Positions 54,919 through 64,000 of a DNA stretch of 64,000 nucleotides are shown here, piece by piece. Under the pieces are notes generated by a model. That model was not told the origin of the DNA. It did no database searches and was given only the letters and a program-made list of their open reading frames with translations. Location of the stretch: contig CBDFLS010000002.1 in the NCBI GenBank assembly GCA_965249185.1, positions 1,488,001 through 1,552,000 on the forward strand, written 5' to 3'. The stretch is from CBDFLS01 sp965249185. Its GTDB lineage: Bacteria; Chloroflexota; Dehalococcoidia; Lucifugimonadales; Australimonadaceae. The translations under genes were made by a program, and so were the position numbers. Within the stretch, counting starts at the first letter, position 1. Each line of letters starts with the position of its first letter.

Positions 54919-55506
54919 GTGGCACCCACCGTCGGCATTCTCGCCCTCCAAGGCGATTTCATCGAGCACATCGCGGCCCTCCAACGCCTGGGCGTTTCCA
55001 CTCGAGAAGTCCGTACTTCCGCCGAGCTGGCCGATGTGGATGGGCTCATCATCCCCGGCGGGGAGAGCACCACCATGGCCACGCTGATGGACATCTACGG
55101 GCTCCGGGAGCCGCTGCTGGCCCACGCCAGGACGGGGCGGCCTATCTGGGGCACCTGTGCCGGCATGATCCTCCTGGCGGACCGGCTGGTCGAGGACCGG
55201 CCCACCCCCCTGGGCCTGATGGATATGCTGGTCCACCGCAACGGCTTCGGCCGGCAGGTGGACTCCTTCGAAGCGGACTTGGAGCTGGAGGGGCTGAGCG
55301 ACGGCCCGGTGCACGCCGTGTTCATCCGTGCGCCCGTGGTCCGCGAGACGGGTCCCGGCGTTCGGGTGCTGGCCCGGCTGGATGATGGGTCCATCGTGGC
55401 CGTGCAGCAGGGACATCTCCTGGCCACCGCCTTTCACCCCGAGCTGACGAAGGACGACCGTTTGCACCGGTATTTTCTGGAGATGGTAGCGGTCCCCACG
55501 CCATGA
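54919..55506 (+). CDS. pdxT: pyridoxal 5'-phosphate synthase glutaminase PdxT
   Basis: A 195-aa class I glutaminase, VGILALQGDFIEHIAAL, with GGESTTM, nucleophile Cys in IWGTCAGMILLA and the His-Glu pair in TAFHPELTKD. It hydrolyses glutamine for PdxS. GTG at 54919 is the start, 6 bp after pdxS, and it overlaps the next gene by 4 bp. Confidence 0.95.
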   Translation: MAPTVGILALQGDFIEHIAALQRLGVSTREVRTSAELADVDGLIIPGGESTTMATLMDIYGLREPLLAHARTGRPIWGTCAGMILLADRLVEDRPTPLGLMDMLVHRNGFGRQVDSFEADLELEGLSDGPVHAVFIRAPVVRETGPGVRVLARLDDGSIVAVQQGHLLATAFHPELTKDDRLHRYFLEMVAVPTP

Positions 55507-56423
55507 TCCGCGATCTTCGGCCCAGCGATCTCACGAGGCAACTGCTGCCCGGACGTCTCGCGGGGCAAGACCTGGCGTGTCCGCGAGAGAAGCTCCTTAC
55601 GCTTCCGCATCGGTTCTCTCTCCTTGACCTGGCCCGGTACAGCCTTGGGGCCACTCGCCACAGGCGCGCCCTGACGCTCATCGAAGGGATGCATCTGCTG
55701 GCCATGGCCGTGCTGCGGCCCCGCCAGGGCATCAGAGCATGGGAGCTCGCCCATCTCTATGCATCGCCCCGGGGGATGGACCGGTGCGGAGCATTGCTGG
55801 AGCAGTGCTCCGGCGCCGCGGCTTCGGAGGGCGCGGAGCGGCTTTTCCTTCGTGTTCACGAGGAGAGCCCCGTGGAAGAGGTGGCGCGCCGTTCCGGGTT
55901 CTACCCCAGTCTCACCGAGCGGGCTTACCAGCTCCAGCACGGGGCCGGCGAGACCAATGGGTGGGGAGCCCTGCGGCTTCGTCCCCGTACCCCGGCCGAT
56001 GCCCACGCGCTCTTCAGGCTGTACAACGCATGTGTGCCGTCGACCGTCCGCTCCGCCTACGGCCTGACGCTGGACCAGTGGCGCGACGCCCAGGAGCCGG
56101 CGCCCGGAGCGGTGGAGGAGTACGCGTGGGAGCGCGATGGCACGCTCCGAGGATGGCTTCGACTCTCCCGCAAGGGGCCGGCGGTGGCCATCGACGCCAT
56201 GCTCCACCCCGATGAGGGTGCGGCTGCCTCGCTCTTCTGCCGGGAGGCCCTGAGGCTGGCCGGTGGGAGCCATAGGCCCGCCTGGGTGGTGCCGGACCAC
56301 CAGACCGCGCTCACCCATGCGCTGGTGGAGGCGGGCTGGGAGCACCAGCGCTCCTACAGCGTCCTCATCAAGACGGTGATGAAGCGGGTGGGCGAGATCT
56401 CGATGGCGCCGGTCCGAGTATAG
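55503..56423 (+). CDS. GNAT-like acetyltransferase, uncharacterised
   Basis: A 306-aa protein with two weak GNAT-like halves. The first ends in RLFLRVHEESPVEEVARRSGFYPSLTERAYQL, a typical last strand-helix of acetyltransferases. The second starts LRLRPRTPADAHALFRLYNACVP and ends VVPDHQTALTHALVEAGWEHQRSYSVLIK. A clear acetyl-CoA loop (Q/RxxGxG/A) is not obvious, so it may be a degenerate or divergent member. It overlaps pdxT by 4 bp and is probably translated with it. No role in PLP synthesis is known to me. Confidence 0.65.
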   Translation: MIRDLRPSDLTRQLLPGRLAGQDLACPREKLLTLPHRFSLLDLARYSLGATRHRRALTLIEGMHLLAMAVLRPRQGIRAWELAHLYASPRGMDRCGALLEQCSGAAASEGAERLFLRVHEESPVEEVARRSGFYPSLTERAYQLQHGAGETNGWGALRLRPRTPADAHALFRLYNACVPSTVRSAYGLTLDQWRDAQEPAPGAVEEYAWERDGTLRGWLRLSRKGPAVAIDAMLHPDEGAAASLFCREALRLAGGSHRPAWVVPDHQTALTHALVEAGWEHQRSYSVLIKTVMKRVGEISMAPVRV

Positions 56424-56477
56424 AGACACCGCTTCTCCCGCTGGGAGTGGCGTTCTGGGAGGAGGCTCTCTCTTCAA

Positions 56478-58100
56478 ATGAGCACCAGAGAAAAGGCGGC
56501 GGTTTCCCGATTGCGTCCCATTACCGATGACCTTCTGGCATTCCTGGAGTGCTTACCGCCATCCATTCAGAGCGGCATTTATCAGCAGCGCGACGTATCG
56601 TCGCTGCTGGAGGTGGTGCTGGACCTGGGAAGGCTACCCCTGGCCCGGTTTGCCGAGCGGGAGGTCTACCTCGGCTCCGACGAGGTCACCGATGAGGATA
56701 TTCAGCAAGTGCTAGCCATGCTCAGTCCCTTTGGGGACGACAACCGGGCGGGTATCGAGCGGACGCTCCATCGGATCTCGGCCATGCGCAACCGCGCCGG
56801 CAAGATCGTTGGCCTCACCTGCCGCGTGGGGCGGGCGATTATGGGAACGGTGCGCGTGGTGGAGGACCTGGTCAACTCCGGCAAGAGCATTCTGCTCGTG
56901 GGCCGGCCAGGCGTGGGCAAGACCACCATGCTGCGGGAGATGGCCCGCGTCCTGGCCGACACCGTCCACAAGCGGGTGGTGATCGTCGACACCTCCAACG
57001 AGATCGCGGGCGACGGCGATATCCCCCATCCGGCCATCGGCGCGGCACGGCGGATGCAGGTCGTCACCCCAGCCCTGCAGCACGCGGTCATGATCGAGGC
57101 GGTGGAGAACCACATGCCCGAGGTGATTATCGTCGACGAGATGGGGACGGAGCAGGAGGCGGTGGCCGCGCGGACCATCGCCGAGCGGGGGGTGCAGCTG
57201 ATCGCCACCGCCCACGGCAACACACTGGAGAACCTGCTTATCAACCCCACCCTCTCCGATCTGGTGGGAGGTATCCAGACGGTGACGCTGAGCGACGAAG
57301 AGGCCCGCCGGCGCCGGACCCAGAAGACGATCCTGGAGCGGAAGGCGCCACCCACCTTCCAGGTGTTGGTGGAGATCCAGAGCTGGGAGCGGGTCGCCGT
57401 GCACGTGGACGTTGCGCTTACGGTCGACCGGCTGCTGCGGGGCGCGCAGGTGGTGCCCGAGACCCGATGGCTGGATGAGGCGGGCGCCCTGCACCGGAGC
57501 TCCTGGACTCGAGACGTCCCTTTCGCCGATGGCGCCGCCGCCCGCCAGCCCGCGCCGCCGGTCTCGATCCCGTCCCGGCGCTCCGACCCAGGTCCGGTGG
57601 CGCGGATGCCCGGGTCTCTTACCCGAGTCCATACCTTTGGGGTCAACCGCGAGCGGCTTCGGGAGATCGCGCTGGCCGCGGGCCTGCCGTTTCAGGTGGT
57701 GGACACGCTCTCCGACGCCGATATCGTCCTCACCACCAAGAGCCACTTCCGCAAGCGGTCCGGCCTCCTGCGGAACGCCGAAGAGCAGGAGAAGCCGGTG
57801 TTCGTGCTCCGCCGCAACACGTCCGCTCAGCTCCTCAGCTTCCTGCACCAGGTGGCGGGCGATGGGCACCAGGTGGTGGGCGATGGGAGCCCGCTTCCAG
57901 ACGATGCCGTGGCGCGGGGGACTGAAGAGGCGCAGGCCGGCGTGGAGCGCGTGCTGGGCGGCCGGGACCAATCGGTGCAGCTCAGCCCTCAGGGAGGCTC
58001 GGTGCGCCGTATCCAGCACCAGATCGCCGAACGGGCGCGGCTCGAGTCCCGGAGCACGGGCCGGGAGCCCCGCCGCCGCGTTAGCATCTCCCGGGGCTGA
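56478..58100 (+). CDS. SpoIIIAA-like AAA ATPase with R3H domain
   Basis: A 540-aa ATPase related to the Ycf45/SpoIIIAA group. Walker A GRPGVGKTTMLREMARVLAD near residue 143 and Walker B VIIVDEMGTEQEA, then LIATAHGNTLENLLINPTLSDLVGGI, are typical. The C-terminus carries an R3H nucleic-acid-binding domain: RRIQHQIAERARLESRSTGREPRRRV (in two pieces) with the R-x3-H motif. The linker at about 350-380 is Pro/Arg rich. The function is uncertain. Homologues are conserved in cyanobacteria, plastids and Chloroflexota and are not tied to sporulation. It is 30 bp from tmk. Confidence 0.85.
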   Translation: MSTREKAAVSRLRPITDDLLAFLECLPPSIQSGIYQQRDVSSLLEVVLDLGRLPLARFAEREVYLGSDEVTDEDIQQVLAMLSPFGDDNRAGIERTLHRISAMRNRAGKIVGLTCRVGRAIMGTVRVVEDLVNSGKSILLVGRPGVGKTTMLREMARVLADTVHKRVVIVDTSNEIAGDGDIPHPAIGAARRMQVVTPALQHAVMIEAVENHMPEVIIVDEMGTEQEAVAARTIAERGVQLIATAHGNTLENLLINPTLSDLVGGIQTVTLSDEEARRRRTQKTILERKAPPTFQVLVEIQSWERVAVHVDVALTVDRLLRGAQVVPETRWLDEAGALHRSSWTRDVPFADGAAARQPAPPVSIPSRRSDPGPVARMPGSLTRVHTFGVNRERLREIALAAGLPFQVVDTLSDADIVLTTKSHFRKRSGLLRNAEEQEKPVFVLRRNTSAQLLSFLHQVAGDGHQVVGDGSPLPDDAVARGTEEAQAGVERVLGGRDQSVQLSPQGGSVRRIQHQIAERARLESRSTGREPRRRVSISRG

Positions 58101-58130
58101 AGTTCCTCATCCCACAGGACATGTGCAGCC

Positions 58131-58841
58131 GTGAGCCTCTTCATCTCCTTTGAAGGTTGCGATGGCACCGGCAAGTCCACCCAGGCCGCGCTGCTGCGCG
58201 ACCGGTTGGGGGCGGAAGGTCATCGGGCGTTGCTGGTCCGGGAGCCGGGCGGCACGCCCCTGGGCAATTATCTTAGAACCTGGCTGAAGACCGGCAATAA
58301 GCCACTGACGCCCCAGGCGGAGCTGTTCCTCTTCGTGGCGGCTCGGAGCGAGGTCGTCCGTCGCGTGATCCGTCCGGCGCTGGCGAAGGGGACCGTGGTC
58401 ATCGCGGACCGGTACGCCGATTCCACCATCGCCTATCAGGGGTACGGCCGGCGTCTCTCGAAGCGGCACGTCAGGAGCGCGAATAAGCTGTCCACCGGCG
58501 GGCTCTGGCCCGCCGTGACGGTGCTCCTGGACGCGCCCGTGGAGACGGCGCTCGCCAGAGCGCGGGTGCAGGGCTCCTTCGATATCCACGGCCAGATGGA
58601 CCGAACGGGACGGGCCCAGGAGAGCGGGCAGCGGCGGTTCGAGGAGGCCGGCGCCGCCCTTCACCAGCGGGTTCGCGACGGTTATCTGTGGCTGGCCGCC
58701 CAGGAGCCCCAGCGGTGGCTCGTTCTGGATGCCTCGGTGTCGCCGGAGGCGTTGGCGGCCGGCATCTGGGAGCGAGTCGGACCGCTGCTCGCTGCTTCCG
58801 CGTCGGCGGCGGACGGGCCCCCGCCCTTGCTCGGGTCCTAG
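58131..58841 (+). CDS. tmk: thymidylate kinase
   Basis: A 236-aa kinase converting dTMP to dTDP. It has P-loop FEGCDGTGKSTQA, REPGGTPLGNYLR, the DRY-type motif VIADRYADSTIAYQGYGR and the lid region (LARARVQGSFDI; DRTGRAQESGQRRFEE). The GTG at 58131 starts the protein. The C-terminal tail is slightly extended and Ala/Pro rich. It is the last gene before the rRNA unit. Confidence 0.94.
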   Translation: MSLFISFEGCDGTGKSTQAALLRDRLGAEGHRALLVREPGGTPLGNYLRTWLKTGNKPLTPQAELFLFVAARSEVVRRVIRPALAKGTVVIADRYADSTIAYQGYGRRLSKRHVRSANKLSTGGLWPAVTVLLDAPVETALARARVQGSFDIHGQMDRTGRAQESGQRRFEEAGAALHQRVRDGYLWLAAQEPQRWLVLDASVSPEALAAGIWERVGPLLAASASAADGPPPLLGS

Positions 58842-58883
58842 GTCTTCCGAAGGCGCCACGAAGGAAAATTCCGGCCACTTCGC

Positions 58884-58912
58884 TTGACAATCAATGAGCG
58901 TTGGCATAGAGT
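58884..58912 (+). promoter_or_regulatory. rRNA promoter
   Basis: TTGACA (58884-58889), 17 bp, TAGAGT (58907-58912), about 130 bp before the 16S gene. The leader holds two stems, CGGCCC-TTC-GGGGCCG (58921-58937) and AAGGGTCT-GAAA-AGACCTTT (59022-59041), the second abutting the mature 5' end, probably for processing. Confidence 0.8.
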
Positions 58913-59041
58913 GGGCACGTGCGGCCCTTCGGGGCCGGACTGTCGCGTATGCACCTTAACAAGTGAATAGTGGAAGGAAGCGCCCCGCATCCAATGAGGA
59001 TGCACCCCTGAGAGAATATAAGGGTCTGAAAAGACCTTTAA

Positions 59042-60553
<1,512 letters not shown>

Positions 60554-60729
60554 GGGAGTCCCGATCAGATCGGGATCCTAGGTCGGTCCGTTCTGGGGGC
60601 CTTCTCCCACCGCCGATGGTTGAGCTTGGCTCTCTCGGTCTGGTGGGCGGGGCCTGTACCCCCGAGCAATCGGGGCCGGACGGTTCGCGCTCTCCTCTCA
60701 CGTTCACTTGGTCCCGGTGCATAAACGAT

Positions 60730-60759
60730 GAAGCGGCCCACCATTCGGTGGGCCGCTTC
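60730..60759. terminator. bidirectional terminator between 16S and MFS genes
   Basis: A perfect 13-bp stem GAAGCGGCCCACC-ATTC-GGTGGGCCGCTTC between the convergent 16S gene and MFS gene. On the minus strand it is followed by a short T-rich stretch (ATCGTTTATG), on the plus strand by CTATTCT. A smaller stem CCCGAT-CAG-ATCGGG (60560-60574) lies just after the 16S 3' end. The 334-bp gap 60551-60884 has no other feature that I can see. Confidence 0.75.
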
Positions 60760-60884
60760 GCTATTCTCCGGCGGTGTCCTGGCGGTCTGCCCCGGCCAGA
60801 TCAGGCGCTTTCCAGCCGATGTTTGGGCTACGCGGCTGCCAGCAGCCAACGGCCTCGTACGCGCCCATCTCCTCGTATTGCGGC

Positions 60885-62132
60885 CTATTGCAGCGAGATT
60901 CGGCGTATCGAGGGTTTCACAACCCCTAGCCACAGGAAGAACGCCAAACAGACGACCGCTCCGCCGGCGATGGCGCCCCGCAGCCCAACTACGTTGCCCA
61001 CGATACTCATAGGCAACGCGCCGATGAACATCAAGGCGCCTCCTAGCATCCAGAGGCTCATCACTCTCCCCAACAGCGCTTGGGGTACCAGGAGCTGCAG
61101 CAGGACCACTCCGAGGGACACAAAGGTCAGGTCCCCCATCCCCACGAAAAACAGCACCGTCAGGGACACTCCGAACCATGGGGTGATGGCGTAGAGGAAG
61201 AGGGTGACAATAAAGAGCAGGCCTACGCCCAGCCATAGCAGGTTTTTGCGCCGGAAGTCCCCCAGCGCGGCCAGGGTGAGATTTCCGGTCAAGGCGCCGG
61301 TTCTTACCGCCATGGGCAGAAGCCCGGCCCTGGCGGCCCCGACTCCCAGCACCTCGCGGGCAAAAGCGGGCAGCATGCTGTTGTGGGTCGAGCCAAAGAA
61401 GGTGATGGCGAATCCCAGCGCCAGGATCGAAAAGACGGCCGGAGAGGACCGCACGTACCGCAGCCCCTCCAGCAGGTCTCGCCCCATCGATGCCCGGCCC
61501 ACCCCGCTGACGAGAGCTGTGCCACGGACCAATAAGAGGGTGAAGAATCCGAGGATGTAGGCGGAGACGGCGATGTAGAGCGCGGGACCTATGCCGACCC
61601 ACTCGATGATGGCGCCGGCCACGGGTGGCCCCACGATCATCGTTACGTTCATCATGGCGTAATTGAGAGCCACCGCATTCAAGACGTCTTCGCGGTCCAC
61701 GAAGACCCGGATCAGGGCCAGTCGCGCGGGATGATTGAAGGCCAAGGAAGTCCCCGTTACGACCGAGGAGAGGTAGAGGTGCCACACCTGGATGAGGTCT
61801 GTCACGGTCAGCGTCGCTAGAACGAGAAGGTTGGCCATCAGCAGGAGCTGAATGGCTAACAGCACCTTTCGCCGGTCCATCCGGTCCGCCACGACGCCGC
61901 CGAGGAGCGACAACCCCATCATGGCGAGTCCTTGGACAAAGAGCATCATTCCCAAGTGGAATAGGGAGCCGTCGGTGAGGACGAGCACCAGCCAGGCGAC
62001 GATGAACTGCGCCATCCCTTGTCCGCTGTAGTCTCCGATTCCAGCCAACCAGAGCAACCGGAAATTGCGCTGCCGCAGCGCCCGGACCATTCGGATATGG
62101 AAGACCGCCCGAAGCATCGCGTTCACCCGCAC
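60885..62132 (-). CDS. MFS transporter, EntS-like
   Basis: A 415-aa protein with 12 hydrophobic helices and the MFS loop motif GGVVADRMDRRKVLL between helices 2 and 3, LNAVALNYAMMNVTMIVGPPVAGAIIEWVG in helices 4-5 and a matching second half (GDFRRKNLLWLG). This resembles the EntS/MFS_3 subgroup of exporters. The substrate is unknown. A GTG at 62132, a GTG at 62126 or an ATG at 62117 may start it. GGGAG lies just upstream of them all. Confidence 0.88.
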   Translation of the reverse strand: MRVNAMLRAVFHIRMVRALRQRNFRLLWLAGIGDYSGQGMAQFIVAWLVLVLTDGSLFHLGMMLFVQGLAMMGLSLLGGVVADRMDRRKVLLAIQLLLMANLLVLATLTVTDLIQVWHLYLSSVVTGTSLAFNHPARLALIRVFVDREDVLNAVALNYAMMNVTMIVGPPVAGAIIEWVGIGPALYIAVSAYILGFFTLLLVRGTALVSGVGRASMGRDLLEGLRYVRSSPAVFSILALGFAITFFGSTHNSMLPAFAREVLGVGAARAGLLPMAVRTGALTGNLTLAALGDFRRKNLLWLGVGLLFIVTLFLYAITPWFGVSLTVLFFVGMGDLTFVSLGVVLLQLLVPQALLGRVMSLWMLGGALMFIGALPMSIVGNVVGLRGAIAGGAVVCLAFFLWLGVVKPSIRRISLQ

Positions 62133-62370
62133 CCACTCCCTTCATCACGGCCAGCCAAGCGCCACCTCCGACGGCTTGCAGTGTACAGCGTCTCACTCAT
62201 GGGCAACGTCGGGTCACCGGCCAGGCGTGCCACGGGCCTGAGCAATGTCGGGTCCTGAGCAAGACCTGGCCTCCTTGCGGAATTCACCCCGGTATCGAAG
62301 TAGCCAGCCAGTCCCCCGACTTGAAACAATGCCGCCGGTGCGAGTACCCTTCAACTTCCGAAACAGGGCC

Positions 62371-63582
62371 ATGGACTTCCAACTCACCACAGAGCAGAAG
62401 GGATTCCTGGAGGAGCTGCGTGCCTTCATCGCGCGGGAGACTCCCCAGGAGCTGCTCGATGCGCGCACGCCGTCCATGGGCGTGGGCACGGGGCTCTCCA
62501 GCGCTCACCCCCTGGTGAAAGGCTACATCCGCAAGCTCGCGGAGCACGGATATACCGGCCTTAGCTGGCCCGAGGAGTACGGCGGGGCCGGAAGAACGGC
62601 CATCGACGACTGGCTCCTGGCCCAGGAGATGAGCTACTACGATCTGCCCAAGGATGGCGCGGCCGCCTTCACCATAGGCCCGACCCTCATACGAGTGGGC
62701 ACCGAGGAGCAGAAGCGGGCGTACCTGCCCGGCCTCCTGACTGGAGAGGTGGGGTTTGCCCTGGGCTACTCCGAGCCATCGGGTGGAACGGACCTGGCCT
62801 CGCTGCGGACCACGGCCGTTCGCGAGGGCGACGAGTACGTCATCAACGGGCAGAAGATATTCACCACCGGCGCCCACCATGCCACCCACCTCTGGCTCGC
62901 CGCCCGCACGGACCGAAAGGAGCCCCGTCACAAAGGGGTCTCGCTTATCATCGTGCCTATGAACACGCCTGGGATCGAGGTGCGGCCCCTCTATTCCCAG
63001 GCCGGCGAGCGCACCAACGAGGTGTTCCTCACCGACGTTAGGACTCCTGTCACCAACCTGGTGGGGGAGGAGAACCGTGGCTGGTATGTGGCCATGCTCG
63101 CCATCGACTTCGAGCGGGGCGCCATCATGGGCTACCTGGTCTGGTTCCTCGATGCGTTGGTCGAGTACGTCCGTGGAGCGAGCGTGGACGACCGTCCGCT
63201 CGCCCAGGACCCGCTCGTCAGGCAAACGCTTGGCAGGCTCGCCGCGGACATCGAGGTTGGCCGCCTGCTGGGGCTGCGGACCGCCTGGGCCGTGCACCAG
63301 GGGAGATCCCCTAACGTGGAGTCGGCCATGGACAAGCTGTGGCTCGCCGAGTTCAAGGAGCGGTTGGCCAATGAGGCGACGAACATCATCGGTCCGTTTG
63401 CCCTGATGCGTCAGGGGGCCGCCGGCGCTCCCATGGGTGGCTTCGCCGAGGCCTACTACCGTGCGTACCCCCTCTCCAAGTTCGCCGCCGGCGGCAGCAA
63501 TATGATGCGGAACATCATCGCGCAGCGGGGACTTGGCATGCCCCGGGATACGCCCGCCCCTAGCGCGCAGGCCGCGCGCTGA
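62371..63582 (+). CDS. acyl-CoA dehydrogenase
   Basis: A 403-aa flavoprotein of the acyl-CoA dehydrogenase family. The N-terminal helical domain (MDFQLTTEQKGFLEELRAFIARE; GYTGLSWPEEYGGAGRT), the FAD/substrate sheet (FALGYSEPSGGTDLASLRTTA; GQKIFTTGAHHATHLWLAART) and the C-terminal four-helix bundle (ESAMDKLWLAEFKERLANEATNIIGP) are complete. It introduces a double bond alpha-beta to a CoA thioester. The specific substrate is unclear. The ATG at 62371 matches the family start. A further ATG at 62329 is less likely. A Rieske oxygenase gene begins 26 bp after its stop, so the two may act on one pathway. Confidence 0.9.
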   Translation: MDFQLTTEQKGFLEELRAFIARETPQELLDARTPSMGVGTGLSSAHPLVKGYIRKLAEHGYTGLSWPEEYGGAGRTAIDDWLLAQEMSYYDLPKDGAAAFTIGPTLIRVGTEEQKRAYLPGLLTGEVGFALGYSEPSGGTDLASLRTTAVREGDEYVINGQKIFTTGAHHATHLWLAARTDRKEPRHKGVSLIIVPMNTPGIEVRPLYSQAGERTNEVFLTDVRTPVTNLVGEENRGWYVAMLAIDFERGAIMGYLVWFLDALVEYVRGASVDDRPLAQDPLVRQTLGRLAADIEVGRLLGLRTAWAVHQGRSPNVESAMDKLWLAEFKERLANEATNIIGPFALMRQGAAGAPMGGFAEAYYRAYPLSKFAAGGSNMMRNIIAQRGLGMPRDTPAPSAQAAR

Positions 63583-63608
63583 GCGAGTCGATGTTGACGG
63601 AGGAGGCA

Positions 63609-64000
63609 ATGGCAAAGGCTCACCCTGCCGGGAGCGATGGCGCTAAGACGAATCCGCCGTTTCTGAACACGCCCTACGGCGGGTATCTCCACAACCGCGT
63701 GCCCCCCGAGGACGCCGAGCTCACCCACGTGGGCCCCGGCACGCCCGCCGGCGAGTGGCTCCGCCGCTTCTGGCACCCCGTGTTCGCGTCGGACGAGCTG
63801 AAGGGCCTGCCCGTGGCCATCCGCATACTGGGCGAGGACCTGGTGCTCTTCCGCGACCGCTCCGGCCAAATAGGGCTGCTGGAGCTCCACTGCTCGCACC
63901 GGGGCACGTCGCTGGAGTTCGGCCAGATAGAAGAGCGGGGCATCCGCTGCTGCTACCACGCGTGGCTCTACGGCGTGGATGGCAAGCTGTTGGAGACGCC
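63609..64000 (+). CDS. Rieske oxygenase alpha subunit, paralogue 6, cut by window end
   Basis: The sixth copy of the oxygenase family of 39907-46355, on the opposite strand and truncated by the window after about 130 codons. AGGAGG at 63601-63606 stands before the ATG. It begins MAKAHPAGSDGAKTNPPFLN, longer than its sisters, then TPYGGYLHNRVPPEDAELTHVGPGTPAGEWL, and contains the complete Rieske motif (CSHRG, RCCYHAWLY). The N-terminal half is nearly the same as paralogue 1. The catalytic half is outside the window. Confidence 0.9.
   Translation, partial: MAKAHPAGSDGAKTNPPFLNTPYGGYLHNRVPPEDAELTHVGPGTPAGEWLRRFWHPVFASDELKGLPVAIRILGEDLVLFRDRSGQIGLLELHCSHRGTSLEFGQIEERGIRCCYHAWLYGVDGKLLET

Noticed and set aside
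58842..59041. Cysteine- or other amino-acid leader peptide before the rRNA gene
   Set aside because: The hairpins there fit rRNA leader and processing structures, and no short frame is placed for attenuation.

Overview
The window is GC-rich chromosomal DNA from a bacterium that I place in the Chloroflexota, probably a Dehalococcoidia/SAR202-like lineage. Four things point there: the 16S rRNA sequence at 59042-60550, a 16S gene with no 23S, 5S or tRNA behind it, a glnA/gltB/recA/rny gene set typical of free-living bacteria, and a tandem expansion of Rieske oxygenase paralogues. The phylum is well supported. The class is inference. I found no insertion sequence, prophage or CRISPR array.

Layout. 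1-5 kb: the end of a PAP2 phosphatase gene (minus strand), then cmk, plsC and ppdK. 5-13 kb: a nitrogen-assimilation block with two different type I glutamine synthetases (a GSI-beta with the adenylylation tyrosine and a GSI-alpha without it) and a glutamate synthase large subunit. Both glnA promoter regions carry motifs at 11-bp spacing. 13-21 kb: housekeeping genes rpsU, nadE, recA-recX, rny-ymdB, a PHP phosphatase, plsY, a zinc-finger membrane protein and tRNA-Gly(CCC). 21.7-27.4 kb: an ABC ATPase, era, a ParA with a small partner, an archaeal-type PEP carboxylase and a TfoX-like protein. 27.5-31.6 kb, minus strand: acetoacetyl-CoA synthetase, thiolase and a Rieske ferredoxin.

31.7-35.3 kb is the most interesting part. 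It is a sulfate-assimilation unit (ferredoxin sulfite reductase, a hypothetical gene, APS reductase). The sulfite reductase gene and the APS reductase gene are each preceded by a short cysteine-rich open frame that ends exactly where a predicted antiterminator arm begins, followed by a strong intrinsic terminator. Together these look like two ribosome-mediated cysteine attenuators.

35.3-39.8 kb: a full-length Lhr-type helicase, convergent with the APS reductase gene across a 20-bp perfect inverted repeat. 39.9-46.4 kb: five tandem Rieske oxygenase alpha-subunit paralogues. A sixth copy of the family is cut by the right edge of the window (63.6-64.0 kb). 46.6-53.7 kb: an amidohydrolase, a trehalose-phosphatase, an aldo/keto reductase with a stop at codon 3, a ZIP transporter with a Fur-family regulator, and an amidohydrolase/Rieske oxygenase pair whose junction looks damaged. 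54-58.8 kb: pdxS-pdxT, an acetyltransferase-like gene, an R3H/AAA ATPase and tmk. 59-60.8 kb: the solitary 16S rRNA unit with its own promoter and terminator. 60.9-64 kb: an MFS transporter, an acyl-CoA dehydrogenase and the sixth oxygenase.

Functionally, the window combines nitrogen assimilation (GS/GOGAT), sulfur assimilation, the PEP/pyruvate node (PPDK and PEP carboxylase) and a catabolic arm (Rieske oxygenases, amidohydrolases, acyl-CoA dehydrogenase, thiolase) suited to oxidising recalcitrant organic compounds. The substrates of that arm cannot be read from sequence.
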